Source of the DNA: JAAYXS01 sp964550375 | GTDB lineage: Bacteria; Planctomycetota; Phycisphaerae; UBA1845; Fen-1342 | Direction of reading: 5' to 3' | Assembly: GCA_964550375.1 (NCBI GenBank) | Contig: CAZJYX010000020.1 | Location: 9,531 to 73,530 of the forward strand | DNA length: 64,000 bases | Shown: in pieces, positions 34,877 through 44,169 of the stretch | Numbering within the stretch: position 1 is the stretch's first letter | Layout of the letters: every line of letters starts with the position of its first letter | Notes under the pieces: model-generated | What the model saw: the letters and a program-made list of their open reading frames with translations, nothing else | What the model was told of the DNA's origin: nothing | Databases searched by the model: none | Program-made: the position numbers and the translations under genes

Positions 34877-35482
34877 GTGAAGCCACCCAACGACGAGCAG
34901 CGCGCCGCCACCGATGAACTCGTGCCGCTGGTTTATGACGAACTGCGCAAGGTCGCCCAGCACTACTTCCGCAACCAACCCCCCGGCTTCACCCTCCGCC
35001 CAACCGACATGGTGGACGAGGCCTGCCTCCACCTGATCCAGCACTCGCACGTCCAGTGGCAAAGCCCCGAACACTTCCGCGCCATCGCCACCAAGAAGAT
35101 CTGGCAGGTCATCGTTGACCACCTTAAGAAGCGCCACGCCCAGAAACGCGGCGGCGCCGCGCGCCGTGCAGCCGCCGCTGCCGAGCCGACTTCCGCCGAC
35201 CGACCGGCCGACGGCTGGCAGCGCGTCGCGCTCGAAACCATCTCAGTCGAATGGCGCGACACGACCGTGGACCTGCTTGATCTGGCCGACGCTCTGGCCG
35301 CCCTGGCCGCCGAGAGCGAGCGCGTCCATGACGTCGTCACGCTGCACTGGTTCGGCGGCCTGACCTACGCCGAGGTGGCCCGCTACCTCGGCGTCAGCGC
35401 CAGCACTGTCGAAAAAGACTTCCGCTACGCCTTGGCGTGGCTGAATCGACGGCTCTCGGGAGGACCGGACGATGGCCGCTGA
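34877..35482 (+). CDS. ECF-type RNA polymerase sigma factor (planctomycete TIGR02999-like)
   Basis: A 201-residue protein with a GTG start. Region 2 includes ELVPLVYDELRKVAQHYF, PTDMVDEACLHL and the HFRAIATKKIWQVIVDHLKKR stretch. Region 4 includes VVTLHWFGGLTYAEVARYLGVSASTVEKDFRYALAWLNR. This matches the ECF group abundant in Planctomycetes that is encoded beside Ser/Thr kinases. No anti-sigma factor is seen; the overlapping kinase gene probably controls its activity by phosphorylation, which is an inference from gene pairing. Confidence 0.9.
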   Translation: MKPPNDEQRAATDELVPLVYDELRKVAQHYFRNQPPGFTLRPTDMVDEACLHLIQHSHVQWQSPEHFRAIATKKIWQVIVDHLKKRHAQKRGGAARRAAAAAEPTSADRPADGWQRVALETISVEWRDTTVDLLDLADALAALAAESERVHDVVTLHWFGGLTYAEVARYLGVSASTVEKDFRYALAWLNRRLSGGPDDGR

Positions 35483-36761
35483 GGACCATCTGCGCGTCCT
35501 GGAAGTGCTCGAAGCGCTGGGCGCCGCCGCCCCGGCCGACCGCGAGCAGCTCATCACGCGGCTCTGCGGCACCGACGCCGACCTGCAGCGCGAGGTCTGC
35601 TCGCTCCTGCCCCACTACGAGGCCACCTGCGGATTCGACCCGCGCCCCCCGCGCAGCACCGACCTGAACCTGCCCGGCACAACCACGTTCGCCCGGGTCA
35701 GCGCGGAAGCCGCCGACCACGCCGACCTTGAACCCACACCGCCCTTCTGCCTTGGCCAGTACCGCATCGTCGATGTTCTCGGCCGCGGCGGCATGGGCGT
35801 CGTCTACCTGGCCCAGCACCCGACGTTGCGCCGGGCCTACGCGCTCAAGCTGCTGCGCGAAGGTCTGGTCTCGCCCGAGGACCGCTGGCGCTTCGCCTTC
35901 GAAGCCCAGATCCTGCGGCGCTTACAGCACCCCGGCATCGCCCAGTTCATGTACGCCGACGAGGTCCACACCGAGCGCGGCAGCCGCCCCTACTATGTCA
36001 TGGAGTACATCGAAGGCCCCAGCCTGACACGCTTCGCCCACGACAATCAGCTCGACACGCGCGCTCGCCTGATCCTGTTCGCCCGCGTGTGCGACGCCGT
36101 GGACTACGCCCACCGCCGCGGAATCATCCACCGCGATCTCAAGCCCGCCAACATCCTGGTGGAGCCGTCCGGCCAGCCCAAGGTGCTCGACTTCGGCGTG
36201 GCTCGGCTGGCTGAATTCCAGTCGTTGCCGTGCAGCGAGGCCGGGCGGTTCATCGGCACGCGCGAGTACGCCAGCCCGGAGCAGATACGCGGCCGGGCCG
36301 AAGAGCTGACCGCCCGCTCCGACGTATACAGCCTGGGGCTCATCGGCCACGAGCTGCTGACCGGCACGCTCCCGCGGCGCGCCGGCGGCCTGCCGCGATT
36401 GGACCTCGGCAGGGCCACGCTGTGCGATGGGGCCGGCCGTCCGCTCCCCGGCCAGAACGAAATGCGCTACTACCTGGTCGCCATCCTGTCCAAGGCCCTG
36501 GCACGCCAGGAAGGCGAGCGCCACTCCGCAGCCGGCGAACTCGGGGCCGACATCGAGATGCTGCTCGCCTGCTACCCGCCGCTGACGCGCTGGTCGGCCC
36601 TGCTCAGCCGGTTGGCAAGCCTGTTTGCCGCGCGCACCCGCTGGGAGCCCAGCTCCGCTACCCGCCCCCTGAACGCCGTACTCCGCAAACGCATCGCCAT
36701 GGCAATTGACTCTGAACGCTGCCAGCGCTCTTCCGGCGACCATTCCGTCCACCAGAAGTGA
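35472..36761 (+). CDS. Cytoplasmic Ser/Thr protein kinase (Hanks type)
   Basis: A 429-residue kinase whose ATG overlaps the sigma gene by 11 bases. A roughly 95-residue N-terminal region precedes the kinase domain. It has the P-loop GRGGMG (104-109), K126 (ALK), E144, catalytic HRDLKPAN with D222, DFG at 240-242 and the GTREYASPEQ activation segment. All residues needed for activity are present. There is no clear membrane helix or sensor domain, unlike PknB-type receptors, so it probably senses an internal signal or protein partner. Confidence 0.92.
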   Translation: MAAEDHLRVLEVLEALGAAAPADREQLITRLCGTDADLQREVCSLLPHYEATCGFDPRPPRSTDLNLPGTTTFARVSAEAADHADLEPTPPFCLGQYRIVDVLGRGGMGVVYLAQHPTLRRAYALKLLREGLVSPEDRWRFAFEAQILRRLQHPGIAQFMYADEVHTERGSRPYYVMEYIEGPSLTRFAHDNQLDTRARLILFARVCDAVDYAHRRGIIHRDLKPANILVEPSGQPKVLDFGVARLAEFQSLPCSEAGRFIGTREYASPEQIRGRAEELTARSDVYSLGLIGHELLTGTLPRRAGGLPRLDLGRATLCDGAGRPLPGQNEMRYYLVAILSKALARQEGERHSAAGELGADIEMLLACYPPLTRWSALLSRLASLFAARTRWEPSSATRPLNAVLRKRIAMAIDSERCQRSSGDHSVHQK

Positions 36762-36795
36762 GGCTGGGTGCCGCCGGCCCGGATTGCCGCGGCCA

Positions 36796-37965
36796 TCAGT
36801 GCGCGGTAAGCGACACGCGAATATCGTGCCGCGGCAACTCACTGAAGTACTGCTCCAGGGGCAGGCACACTTCCAGCGGCCGCGCGCCCGGCTCCACCTC
36901 CTGGCGAGCCTGCAGGTGCGCGACCAGCGCTGCCGGAAAAGCCGTCGTACGTTCCATCGCCGTCAGACCCGTGGCCTCGTCGTGCCGATCCAGCAGCTCA
37001 TATGTCAACGTGCGCGGCCGGCCCTGGTGCACACCTACCACCGTGCAGCGCAGCACAACCAGGTCACGCACTTCCGGAAACGCCAGACGCTCCTCCAGCA
37101 ACCGCCGCAACATTGCCCGCGGCGAGACCGTCGTCCCATCCGCCAGCGTCAGCCGCTCCTCAAGACAGCCCAGTTCGAACAGCGCTCGCACAATCGCGAA
37201 ATGCCCGGGGTAGCGCACCGTCTTGTAGTCGTACGTGCGCAGCCGGCCGCTGAATGTCTCCGCACAGGTGCCCGTGCCGCCCGACGTCACCGCCGCCTCA
37301 CACCGACCCAGCGGCTCCGGAAACTCGATCGTCTCAAGCTCCGTCAGCGCCGGCACCTGCACGCGCTGCCCGTCACGCAGAAACTCGCCGCACCCGCTGT
37401 ACTCGTTGATCAGGCCGTCAAAGTTGAACACCAGCTTGTAGCCCAGCGCACCGACCGGCCGCTCCGGCAGGCCGCCGCAGCGCACGTGCACATCCTGCGG
37501 CTCGTCCAGCGCCGCCACACCGTGCGCCGCCAAGATGTTCCCCAACCCCGGCGCCAAGCCACAATCGGGCACGATGCTGACGCCCACGTCGCGGGCCCGC
37601 TCGTGAAAGCGAAGCTGTGCCCGGCTGACGTCCGTGTTGCCGCCCAGGTCGCTGAACGAAGTCTGAGCCGACAGCGCCGCCTCGGTCAGACCCACGTTGA
37701 AGCGGTACGGCACGGCCGACAGCACTGCGTCAGCACCCCGCATGAGCTCCGCCGCCGCCGCCACGTCGCTGACATCGCACCGCCGCGCCACCAGCTCGCA
37801 TGATTGCCCCGGCAGGAGCTTGCGCAGTCGCTCGCGGGCCTGCTCGGCTACCGCCAGGTCCACGTCCGCCAGCACGACGCGGCCGGCCGCACAGTTCTTC
37901 ACCAGATCGTACGCCAGCGCCACCCCCTGACGCCCCGCCCCGAGAACCACGTAGGTAAACGCCAC
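36796..37965 (-). CDS. Saccharopine-dehydrogenase-like oxidoreductase
   Basis: A 389-residue protein. The start is the GTG 7 bases after AGGAG; a TTG five codons earlier lies before that site. The N-terminal Rossmann fold has VVLGAGRQGVALAYDL, and the family motif DAVLSAVPYRFNVGLTEAAL follows. The saccharopine dehydrogenase C-terminal domain (CGLAPGLGNILAAHG, KTVRYPGH) is complete. Relatives act on lysine/saccharopine or carboxynorspermidine. The substrate is unknown. It follows the adenosyltransferase gene by 33 bases. Confidence 0.8.
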   Translation of the reverse strand: MAFTYVVLGAGRQGVALAYDLVKNCAAGRVVLADVDLAVAEQARERLRKLLPGQSCELVARRCDVSDVAAAAELMRGADAVLSAVPYRFNVGLTEAALSAQTSFSDLGGNTDVSRAQLRFHERARDVGVSIVPDCGLAPGLGNILAAHGVAALDEPQDVHVRCGGLPERPVGALGYKLVFNFDGLINEYSGCGEFLRDGQRVQVPALTELETIEFPEPLGRCEAAVTSGGTGTCAETFSGRLRTYDYKTVRYPGHFAIVRALFELGCLEERLTLADGTTVSPRAMLRRLLEERLAFPEVRDLVVLRCTVVGVHQGRPRTLTYELLDRHDEATGLTAMERTTAFPAALVAHLQARQEVEPGARPLEVCLPLEQYFSELPRHDIRVSLTAH

Positions 37966-37998
37966 CGCGATACTCCTCAAGTCCCTCGCCGACCGTGG

Positions 37999-38562
37999 CT
38001 ACGCCCGGCTGTCCCACAGCGGATCAGTCACGCCCGTCCGCTGATTGTGAAAACGCGCCAGCACGAATAACGCGTCCGAGAGCCGATTCAGATACGGAAC
38101 GACGTGCGCGCCCACCGGCTCGTCGTCCGCCAGCGCCACCACCAGCCGCTCCGCCCGCCGGCAGACCGTGCGGGCCACGTGCAACTTCGCCGCCACCACG
38201 CTGCCGCCGGGCAGAATGAAGTTCTTCAAAGCCGGCATCTGCGCGTTGAACTCGTCAATGCACTGCTCAAGACCGTCGATGTGGCGCTGCTCGATCCGCG
38301 GACCCGGCCGCGCCGCCTTATCGGCCTCCGGGATGCACAAATCGGCGCCGAGGTGCAGCAGCTCGTTCTGAATCCGCCGCAACGGCTCGCAGAGTTCCGT
38401 TACCGGACCGGCCGCCAACGCCGCGCCGATGTGCGCGTTGAGCTCATCAACCGTCCCGTACGCCGCGATCCGCCGCGCGGTCTTCGAAACACGCCGTCCC
38501 GAGCCCAGCGCCGTGCTGCCGTCATCCCCGCTTCGCGTGTAAACCTTCGAGATTCGCGCCAT
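37999..38562 (-). CDS. Cob(I)alamin adenosyltransferase, PduO type
   Basis: A 187-residue protein beginning MARISKVYTRSGDDG, the PduO ATP-binding N-terminal signature. RIAAYGTVDELNAHIG and the NFILPGG, RRAERLVV and YLNRLSDALFVLAR motifs follow. It converts cob(I)alamin to adenosylcobalamin, the cofactor of methylmalonyl-CoA mutase and similar enzymes. The length is typical. It is the upstream gene of a pair with the saccharopine-dehydrogenase-like gene. Confidence 0.95.
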   Translation of the reverse strand: MARISKVYTRSGDDGSTALGSGRRVSKTARRIAAYGTVDELNAHIGAALAAGPVTELCEPLRRIQNELLHLGADLCIPEADKAARPGPRIEQRHIDGLEQCIDEFNAQMPALKNFILPGGSVVAAKLHVARTVCRRAERLVVALADDEPVGAHVVPYLNRLSDALFVLARFHNQRTGVTDPLWDSRA

Positions 38563-38792
38563 GCCTCGGCCTCCACGCGGGCCCCACGGCCCGGTAACCC
38601 GCTGCCCCCGTCATGCTCTCGCCAACCCGCCCATCTTTCAACTGGTCAACCCCGGCCCCCAGATTCCGTTTCGCCAAAGCGCCCGCCCGCCGGGACTCGA
38701 CCAGCGGCCCCGCTCGGCCGATACAACCCGTGCGGCCGGCGCGGACCGGCGCGCCGCTTTATTGGAACCAGCGGGATAGCGGAGACGGATCC

Positions 38793-39263
38793 ATGGACCA
38801 ATGGAAACGCAACTTTCTAAGCAAGCTGAGCCAGGCCCAGTCGCAGTGGTCCAGCCGGTTCGAGGACGCGCTCGACACTCACTTCGTGCCGGTCTTCGAT
38901 GAGTACAAGCAGTTCCTGACCGACAACGGCTTCCGGCTCTCGACGCCGCTGAACGAGCCCGGCCGCCGCTCGTTCAAGTTCGAGCTCGCCGAAAACGCCT
39001 ACCTCCTGATGATCTTCCGCTCAACGGGCGTCGGCGAATTCGAGCTGCGCTGCGAAAGCTTCGTCCCCGGCAGCGAGCCGGCCCTGGCCCGCACCACCGC
39101 CCGTGCCGACGAGTTGAACGAGGAATGGGTAACCCGCCATACCCAGGCCGCGCTCGACACGTTTGTCGATTCACTGGCGGGTAGCGATACCTCCAAGAAG
39201 GCGCCGGAGCCAACCGCGGAAGACGTGGATTCCGTGGCCGCCGCCGCCTCCACGCTCCTGTAG
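38793..39263 (+). CDS. Conserved small protein of unknown function
   Basis: A 156-residue protein, start at the ATG with GGAGA 11 bases upstream. There is no signal peptide or membrane helix. It has an amphipathic N-terminus, an alpha/beta middle (FRLSTPLNEPGRRSFKFELAENAYLLMIFRS, which reads like a sensor or chaperone-type beta sheet) and an acidic, Ala-rich tail. Composition and ribosome site support a real gene. I do not recognise a named family. Confidence 0.6.
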   Translation: MDQWKRNFLSKLSQAQSQWSSRFEDALDTHFVPVFDEYKQFLTDNGFRLSTPLNEPGRRSFKFELAENAYLLMIFRSTGVGEFELRCESFVPGSEPALARTTARADELNEEWVTRHTQAALDTFVDSLAGSDTSKKAPEPTAEDVDSVAAAASTLL

Positions 39264-39288
39264 CCGCCCGCCGGCACACTCACACACC

Positions 39289-39324
39289 ACGGCCGGACGC
39301 CGCCCCTGAGCGACGCCCGGCCGT
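39289..39324. terminator. Hairpin between convergent genes
   Basis: ACGGCCGG and its complement form an 8-bp stem with a 20-base loop, between the stops of two convergent genes. The loop is long and there is no T tract. Confidence 0.4.
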
Positions 39325-39366
39325 CGTGCGCGCCAACCGATACCCGCCTCCCCCAGCCGGCCGCAC

Positions 39367-40656
39367 CTACGCGTCGAGCGGATTAATCACCAGCCCGCTG
39401 GCCAGCTTCGGGTAGAAATACGTGCTCTTCTGCGGCATCAGGTCGCCCGCCCCGCAGACACCACGCATCTCCTCCATCGTCGTGGCCTGCAGCAGAAACG
39501 CCGCGCCGCCCGACTCCTGAGCCGCGCGGACAGCTTCGCCCGCCGCCTTCACGTACTGCACGGGCGGATTGTCCCCACCGCAAAGCTGCGGCGCCACCAG
39601 CCGGTTGATCAAGTATGCGTGCAGGAACGCCAGCCCCAGGGCCCGCCACGCCGGGCTGTGATCCGCTTCCAGGCGCTCCAGAATGTCAGCCCGCTTGGGC
39701 CGTACCGCCACGTAGTTGCCCGCCGGCGTGTACAGCGCGACCGCCTGCGGCCCGAACGGCCGCAACGCCTCACCCACCGCGTCCGGTTCAGCCACTCGCA
39801 GCGCCTGCACCTCGACCTGCTCATCCGCCATTAACAGGTCGGCCGTCACCGGCACGCCCGCCAGCACACGATGTGTCGGCTGGATCAGCAGTCCCGGGTC
39901 TTCCATCGCGCAGAACACGCACAGCACGTAGTTCGCCGGGTGCTCAGGCGGCAACTCGCCCTGCTGCTCGATCAGCCAGTCGCGATGCAGCAACCCCGTC
40001 CCGTAGCGGTGATGCCCGTCCGCGATGTAGATCGGCCGCGGCTTCATCATCTCCGCCACCGCCTTGATCTTGTCCGGAGCACTTACGCCCCACAGGAAGT
40101 TCTCAACTTCCTCCATCCGCCCGGTCGCCAGCGGTTCGGCCGGCAGCGCCGCCTCCAACGCCGCGCTGACCTCGTTCGCCATATCCTCGTACAGGCCGAA
40201 GATCGGGCTCAGGTTCGCCTTCGTGGCCTTCGTCAGGCACAGCCGGTCTTCCTTCGGGCCGCCGAAGGTGTGCTCGTGCGGGAAGACCATGCCCGTGCCG
40301 AATGGCTCGAGCCGCAGCCGCGCGAAGAACATCTTCCGCGTATACGCCGCACCACCGTGGTGATACTTCTGGTGATAAACATAGATCATCGGCTCGGCAT
40401 CACGCACCATCGTCCCGTCCGCCAGCCACCCCGCCAGCGTGGCCCGCGACCCCTCGTACGCCGCCGCCGGCCCCGCCGACTTCGGCGGCATATGCGGCAG
40501 GTCGATCTTCACGAAATTGCGCGGGTCCTTCGCGAGAAACGCGTCCTTCCCGGCCTGGTCCAGCACGTCATACGGCGGCGCGATCAGCCTGGAAACATCG
40601 CGCTTACCAGCGCTCGTGGCATAACGAATGGCAGTGAACGGTCGAATGATGCTCAT
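39367..40656 (-). CDS. DUF1015 family protein
   Basis: A 429-residue protein with the DUF1015 hallmark start (MSIIRPFTAIRY, IAPPYDVL). The internal motifs HEHTFGGPKEDRL, ANLSPIFGLY and IADGHHRYGTGL and the LMPQKSTYFYPKLASGL ending are all typical. The family is widespread and functionally unresolved; some members sit beside serine or D-3-phosphoglycerate metabolism genes. Here it lies downstream of urocanate hydratase on the same strand. Confidence 0.93.
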   Translation of the reverse strand: MSIIRPFTAIRYATSAGKRDVSRLIAPPYDVLDQAGKDAFLAKDPRNFVKIDLPHMPPKSAGPAAAYEGSRATLAGWLADGTMVRDAEPMIYVYHQKYHHGGAAYTRKMFFARLRLEPFGTGMVFPHEHTFGGPKEDRLCLTKATKANLSPIFGLYEDMANEVSAALEAALPAEPLATGRMEEVENFLWGVSAPDKIKAVAEMMKPRPIYIADGHHRYGTGLLHRDWLIEQQGELPPEHPANYVLCVFCAMEDPGLLIQPTHRVLAGVPVTADLLMADEQVEVQALRVAEPDAVGEALRPFGPQAVALYTPAGNYVAVRPKRADILERLEADHSPAWRALGLAFLHAYLINRLVAPQLCGGDNPPVQYVKAAGEAVRAAQESGGAAFLLQATTMEEMRGVCGAGDLMPQKSTYFYPKLASGLVINPLDA

Positions 40657-40786
40657 GTCGCTCTCTATCCTGCAAATGAAGCCTGCAATCCACCCTGCCG
40701 CCCCCGCTGGCGGCAGACACCGTGTCTAACACGCCGCCGCGCCGTTGTCCAGTCAGCAGAGGGCTGTCCCCCGCCGCGAGCGCGGC

Positions 40787-42454
40787 CTACCCCAACCCCG
40801 GCACATCCACGCCCTTCTCCCGCGCCACCTCGATCGCCAGCTCGTACCCCGCGTCGGCGTGCCGGAAGATCCCCATGGCCGGATCGGCCGTCAACACGCG
40901 CTCCAATCGACGCTCCGCCGCCTCCGTCCCGTCCGCCACAATCACCATCCCCGCGTGCAGCGAGTAGCCGATTCCCACCCCACCGCCATGATGCAGCGAA
41001 ACCCACGTCGCCCCACATGCCGTGTTGCCCAGCGCGTTGAGCATCGGCCAGTCCGCAATCGCGTCCGAGCCATCCTTCATCCCCTCCGTCTCACGGTTCG
41101 GCGAAGCCACCGACCCGCAATCCAGATGATCACGCCCAATCACAATCGGCGCCGACACCTTCCCGCTCCGCACCAGGTCATTGAACACCTTGCCCATCCT
41201 CGCCCGCTGCCCGTACTTCAACCAGCAGATCCGGCACGGCAACCCCTGAAACGCCACCTTCTCATGCGCCATCCGAATCCACCGGCACAACGCCTCCTCC
41301 TCCGGAAACGTCGCCAGTACCGCCTCGTCTGTCTCGTGAATATCCTTTGGATCACCTGACAACGCGCACCACCGGAACGGCCCGGACCCCTCGCAGAACA
41401 GCGGCCGAATGTACAGCGGCACGAAGCCAATCACGTCAAACGCATTCTCTACCCCCGCCTCCTTAGCCTGCCCCCGCAGGTTGTTGCCATAATCAAACGT
41501 CACCGCCCCCCGCGCCTGCAGCGCCAACATGCCCCGCATGTGCGCGGCCATCGTCCGACACGATTCCCGCACATAGCGCTCCGGATCACGCTCACGCAGC
41601 TCCAGCGCCTCGGCGTAGCTCATCCCGTTCGGCACATACCCCGTCAGCGCATCATGCGCCGACGTCTGATCCGTCAACACGTCCGGCGTAATCTCCCGCT
41701 CCAGCAGCGCTTGCAGCAGGTCCGCCGCATTACCCACCCAGCCGATCGACACCGCCTCCCCAGTCTTCTTCGCCGCCAGCGCCCACCCAATTGCCTCGTC
41801 AAGGTTATCGGACATCTTGTCCAGGTAACGCGTCTTCAGACGCCGCTCGATCCGCTCCCCGTCAACCTCCGCCGCCAGGCACACCCCCTCGTTAAACGTC
41901 GCCGCCAGCGGCTGCGCGCCACCCATCCCTCCCAACCCCCCGGTCACAACCAGCTTGCCCCGCAACGACCCGCCGAAGTGCTTCTTCGCCGCCGCCGCAA
42001 AGCACTCGTACGTCCCCTGCAAGATCCCCTGCGTCCCAATGTATATCCAGCTACCCGCCGTCATCTGGCCATACATTGTCAGCCCCAGCGCCTCCAGCCG
42101 GCGAAACTCATCCCACGTCGCCCACTTAGGCACCAGCATCGAGTTGCTGATCAACACGCGCGGCGCATCCGCGTGCGTCTTCACCACCCCCGCGGCCCGC
42201 CCCGACTGCACCAGCAGCGTCTCATCGTTCTCCAGCCGCCGCAGCGTCGCCACGATCCGATCGAAGTCCGCCCAGCTCCGCGCCGCCTTCCCCCGCCCGC
42301 CGTACACAATCAGCTCATCCGGCTTCTCGGCGACCTCCGGGTCGAGGTTGTTCATCAGCATCCGCAAGGCGGCTTCCTGCTGCCAACCCTTGCACGACAG
42401 CGCATTGCCCCGGGGAGCATGAACGACACGGGCACCGGCAACCTGGCGCGACAT
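40787..42454 (-). CDS. hutU: Urocanate hydratase
   Basis: A 555-residue protein, start at the ATG with AGGAGGA upstream. Family signatures include CKGWQQEAALRMLMNNLDPEVAE near the N-terminus, WYIGTQGILQGTYE-like, GGLGGMGGAQPLAATFN and FDVIGFVP. It hydrates urocanate to imidazolone propionate, step two of histidine breakdown, with bound NAD+. Other hut genes are absent from the window, so it is either orphaned or split from the pathway. A TATAAT-like box lies at 42490-42495 on the - strand. Confidence 0.95.
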   Translation of the reverse strand: MSRQVAGARVVHAPRGNALSCKGWQQEAALRMLMNNLDPEVAEKPDELIVYGGRGKAARSWADFDRIVATLRRLENDETLLVQSGRAAGVVKTHADAPRVLISNSMLVPKWATWDEFRRLEALGLTMYGQMTAGSWIYIGTQGILQGTYECFAAAAKKHFGGSLRGKLVVTGGLGGMGGAQPLAATFNEGVCLAAEVDGERIERRLKTRYLDKMSDNLDEAIGWALAAKKTGEAVSIGWVGNAADLLQALLEREITPDVLTDQTSAHDALTGYVPNGMSYAEALELRERDPERYVRESCRTMAAHMRGMLALQARGAVTFDYGNNLRGQAKEAGVENAFDVIGFVPLYIRPLFCEGSGPFRWCALSGDPKDIHETDEAVLATFPEEEALCRWIRMAHEKVAFQGLPCRICWLKYGQRARMGKVFNDLVRSGKVSAPIVIGRDHLDCGSVASPNRETEGMKDGSDAIADWPMLNALGNTACGATWVSLHHGGGVGIGYSLHAGMVIVADGTEAAERRLERVLTADPAMGIFRHADAGYELAIEVAREKGVDVPGLG

Positions 42455-42765
42455 CACTTCCTCCTGCACTTCAAACCGCCTGGTCCGGAATTATACCCTC
42501 CCCAACCCCCCAGCGCCGATCCGCGGCCGGCAACGCCCAGCGGCTCACGAAGGTCCCTCGTGACGATCGTGGCATCACGAGCCCGCATCATAGCGTCTGG
42601 CCTGCGAGGCCCGACAAGGAGAATGGGCGTTCTGGACTGGCGGGACCAGCTTAGTGTGCGGCGTCCAGCGCCAGCGCGAATGGGAGACTGGTCAGTCACC
42701 ACGATCCTGCGATGCCCCGTGACTCGGCTTACTTCATGGGAGACCCGCAGTGAGCCACAAGAGCG
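42455..42765. other. Intergenic region between hutU and the zinc transporter
   Basis: Contains the hutU ribosome site and a TATAAT-like box at 42490-42495 for the - strand, without a good -35. A 49-codon + strand open frame from 42623 has its AAGGAG only one base from the ATG, so I do not call it. Nothing else is supported. Confidence 0.4.
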
Positions 42766-43596
42766 CTACTGAAGTAGCAGCAGGCTCAGCGCCATGACGA
42801 CCATGCCCCCCAGCAGGCCGTAGAGCGAATCATGGCCCTTGCCGTAGGCACGGGACGTCGGAAGCAGTTCATCCAGTGAGATGTAGACCATGATGCCGCC
42901 CACGCCGCCGAACAGAGCGCCCATGACACCGGGGCCAAGGAATGGCCGCAGGGCCAGGTAACCCAACAGCGCACCGACCGGCTCGGCCAGGCCCGATACC
43001 AGCGAGTACGTGAATGCCCTGCGGCGGTTGCCTGTGGCGAAGTAGATCGGCACGGAGACGCTGATGCCCTCGGGGATGTTGTGCAGCGCGATGGCTACCG
43101 CGATGACGATGCCCAGGGCCGGGTCGTCCAATGCCGCCAGGAACGTTGCCAGCCCCTCCGGGAAGTTGTGGATGGCAATGGCCAGGGCGGTGAACAGGCC
43201 CATCCTGTGGAGCTTGGCTGGCGTGGTGTGGAGGATCGCCTGGGGCGAAGCCCCTTCGTGAACCGCGTCGATCTGCCCGCTCGTGCGCACCTCGTGCGGG
43301 TTCTCGGCTGATGGAATCGCGCGGTCGATCAACAGCATCAGCACGATGCCCGCGAAGAAGGCTACCGTCGCCCACCAGTTGCCGTTGGCATCGCCAACGG
43401 AAACGCCCAGGCTCTCCGCCGCCTTGGGCAGAATCTCCACGAACGAGACGTAGAGCATCACGCCGGCGGAGAAGCCCGTGGCAACCGACAGGAAGCGGTA
43501 GTTCGTCCGCTTGGCAAAGAATGCGATGGCGCTGCCGATGCCCGTCGACAGGCCGGCGAACGTGGTCAATCCCAATGCCAACCAGAAGTTGTCCAT
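42766..43596 (-). CDS. zupT: ZIP-family zinc transporter (ZupT-like)
   Basis: A 276-residue protein with about eight membrane helices. The two metal-binding helices carry HNFPEG (H143, N144, E147) and HNIPEG (H172, N173, E176), the ZIP signature. A His-containing loop lies at about 100-130. It imports Zn2+ and possibly other divalent metals. No Zur-like operator was seen in the short upstream region. Confidence 0.93.
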   Translation of the reverse strand: MDNFWLALGLTTFAGLSTGIGSAIAFFAKRTNYRFLSVATGFSAGVMLYVSFVEILPKAAESLGVSVGDANGNWWATVAFFAGIVLMLLIDRAIPSAENPHEVRTSGQIDAVHEGASPQAILHTTPAKLHRMGLFTALAIAIHNFPEGLATFLAALDDPALGIVIAVAIALHNIPEGISVSVPIYFATGNRRRAFTYSLVSGLAEPVGALLGYLALRPFLGPGVMGALFGGVGGIMVYISLDELLPTSRAYGKGHDSLYGLLGGMVVMALSLLLLQ

Positions 43597-44169
43597 CTAG
43601 TACTCCCACACGAGTATCGGCCAGACGGCCGATTTTGGTGCAGCCCGCCAACTTCTACAATGGGCGCATCAGGAGCGAATTGATGCCGACGCCTCGAAGA
43701 TTCGCCCGCGCCAGACGCGTCGCACCATGAACTCCAAGCGGTCGTGGCGGATTGTCTGGCCGGGTTGAGGTGGTTGCCCCAATTGGCGTTCCAGCCAAGC
43801 GGCCAGTGTTCCGCCAGCCGACACGAGTGGCCCGAGCGCATCATCCTTCGTGATGAGTTGCTCCGCCGCGTGCGCACCCGGCAATGCCACTCGAGCATGA
43901 CTTCGTGCGCACGGTGGCGTCTAGTTCCAGCGCTGTCCATCATGCAGGGCGCCGGCCAGCAACTGGCGCCGTCCTCTGTCTAATCGATCAATGGCCGGGG
44001 GAGCTAAGCGACTGCGCTGAACTCGCAAGTGTCGCCATTACGGGCACGGACATCGCATATCTGGCGCCGGGATCAGAGAGTATGCTCGCGCCATCACGCG
44101 AGAGTTTATGTTAGTTTTACGTTCGGGTGCCCGCCGCCACCTGTGCGGCGGAGCGCCAGCGCGACAACA
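43597..44169. other. Long low-coding region with one gene remnant
   Basis: Apart from the CorC-like fragment, I see no intact gene. Open frames on the + strand are short, lack ribosome sites and show no recognisable motif. The right end is somewhat AT-rich (near 44100-44130). It looks like decayed sequence between two - strand genes. Confidence 0.45.
43669..43923 (-). pseudogene. Remnant of a CorC_HlyC-type C-terminal domain
   Basis: The - strand frame is open from a stop at 43921 to a natural-looking stop at 43669. Its last 50 residues match the CorC/HlyC transporter-associated domain pattern: GTLAAWLERQLGQ, PQPGQTI, a DRLEFMVRRV strand and GRIFEASASIR. Such domains end hemolysin-like (CorC) proteins and NhaP2-type antiporters. 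The rest of any such protein is missing, so this is probably a decayed 3' end. The domain match was made by eye on a short segment. Confidence 0.35.

Noticed and set aside
41540..42772. A 410-codon + strand open frame opposite hutU
   Set aside because: Antisense to a complete urocanate hydratase gene; composition is typical of a shadow frame.
42623..42772. A 49-codon + strand ORF after AAGGAG
   Set aside because: The ribosome site is one base from the ATG, too close, and the frame overlaps the zinc transporter end with no recognisable product.
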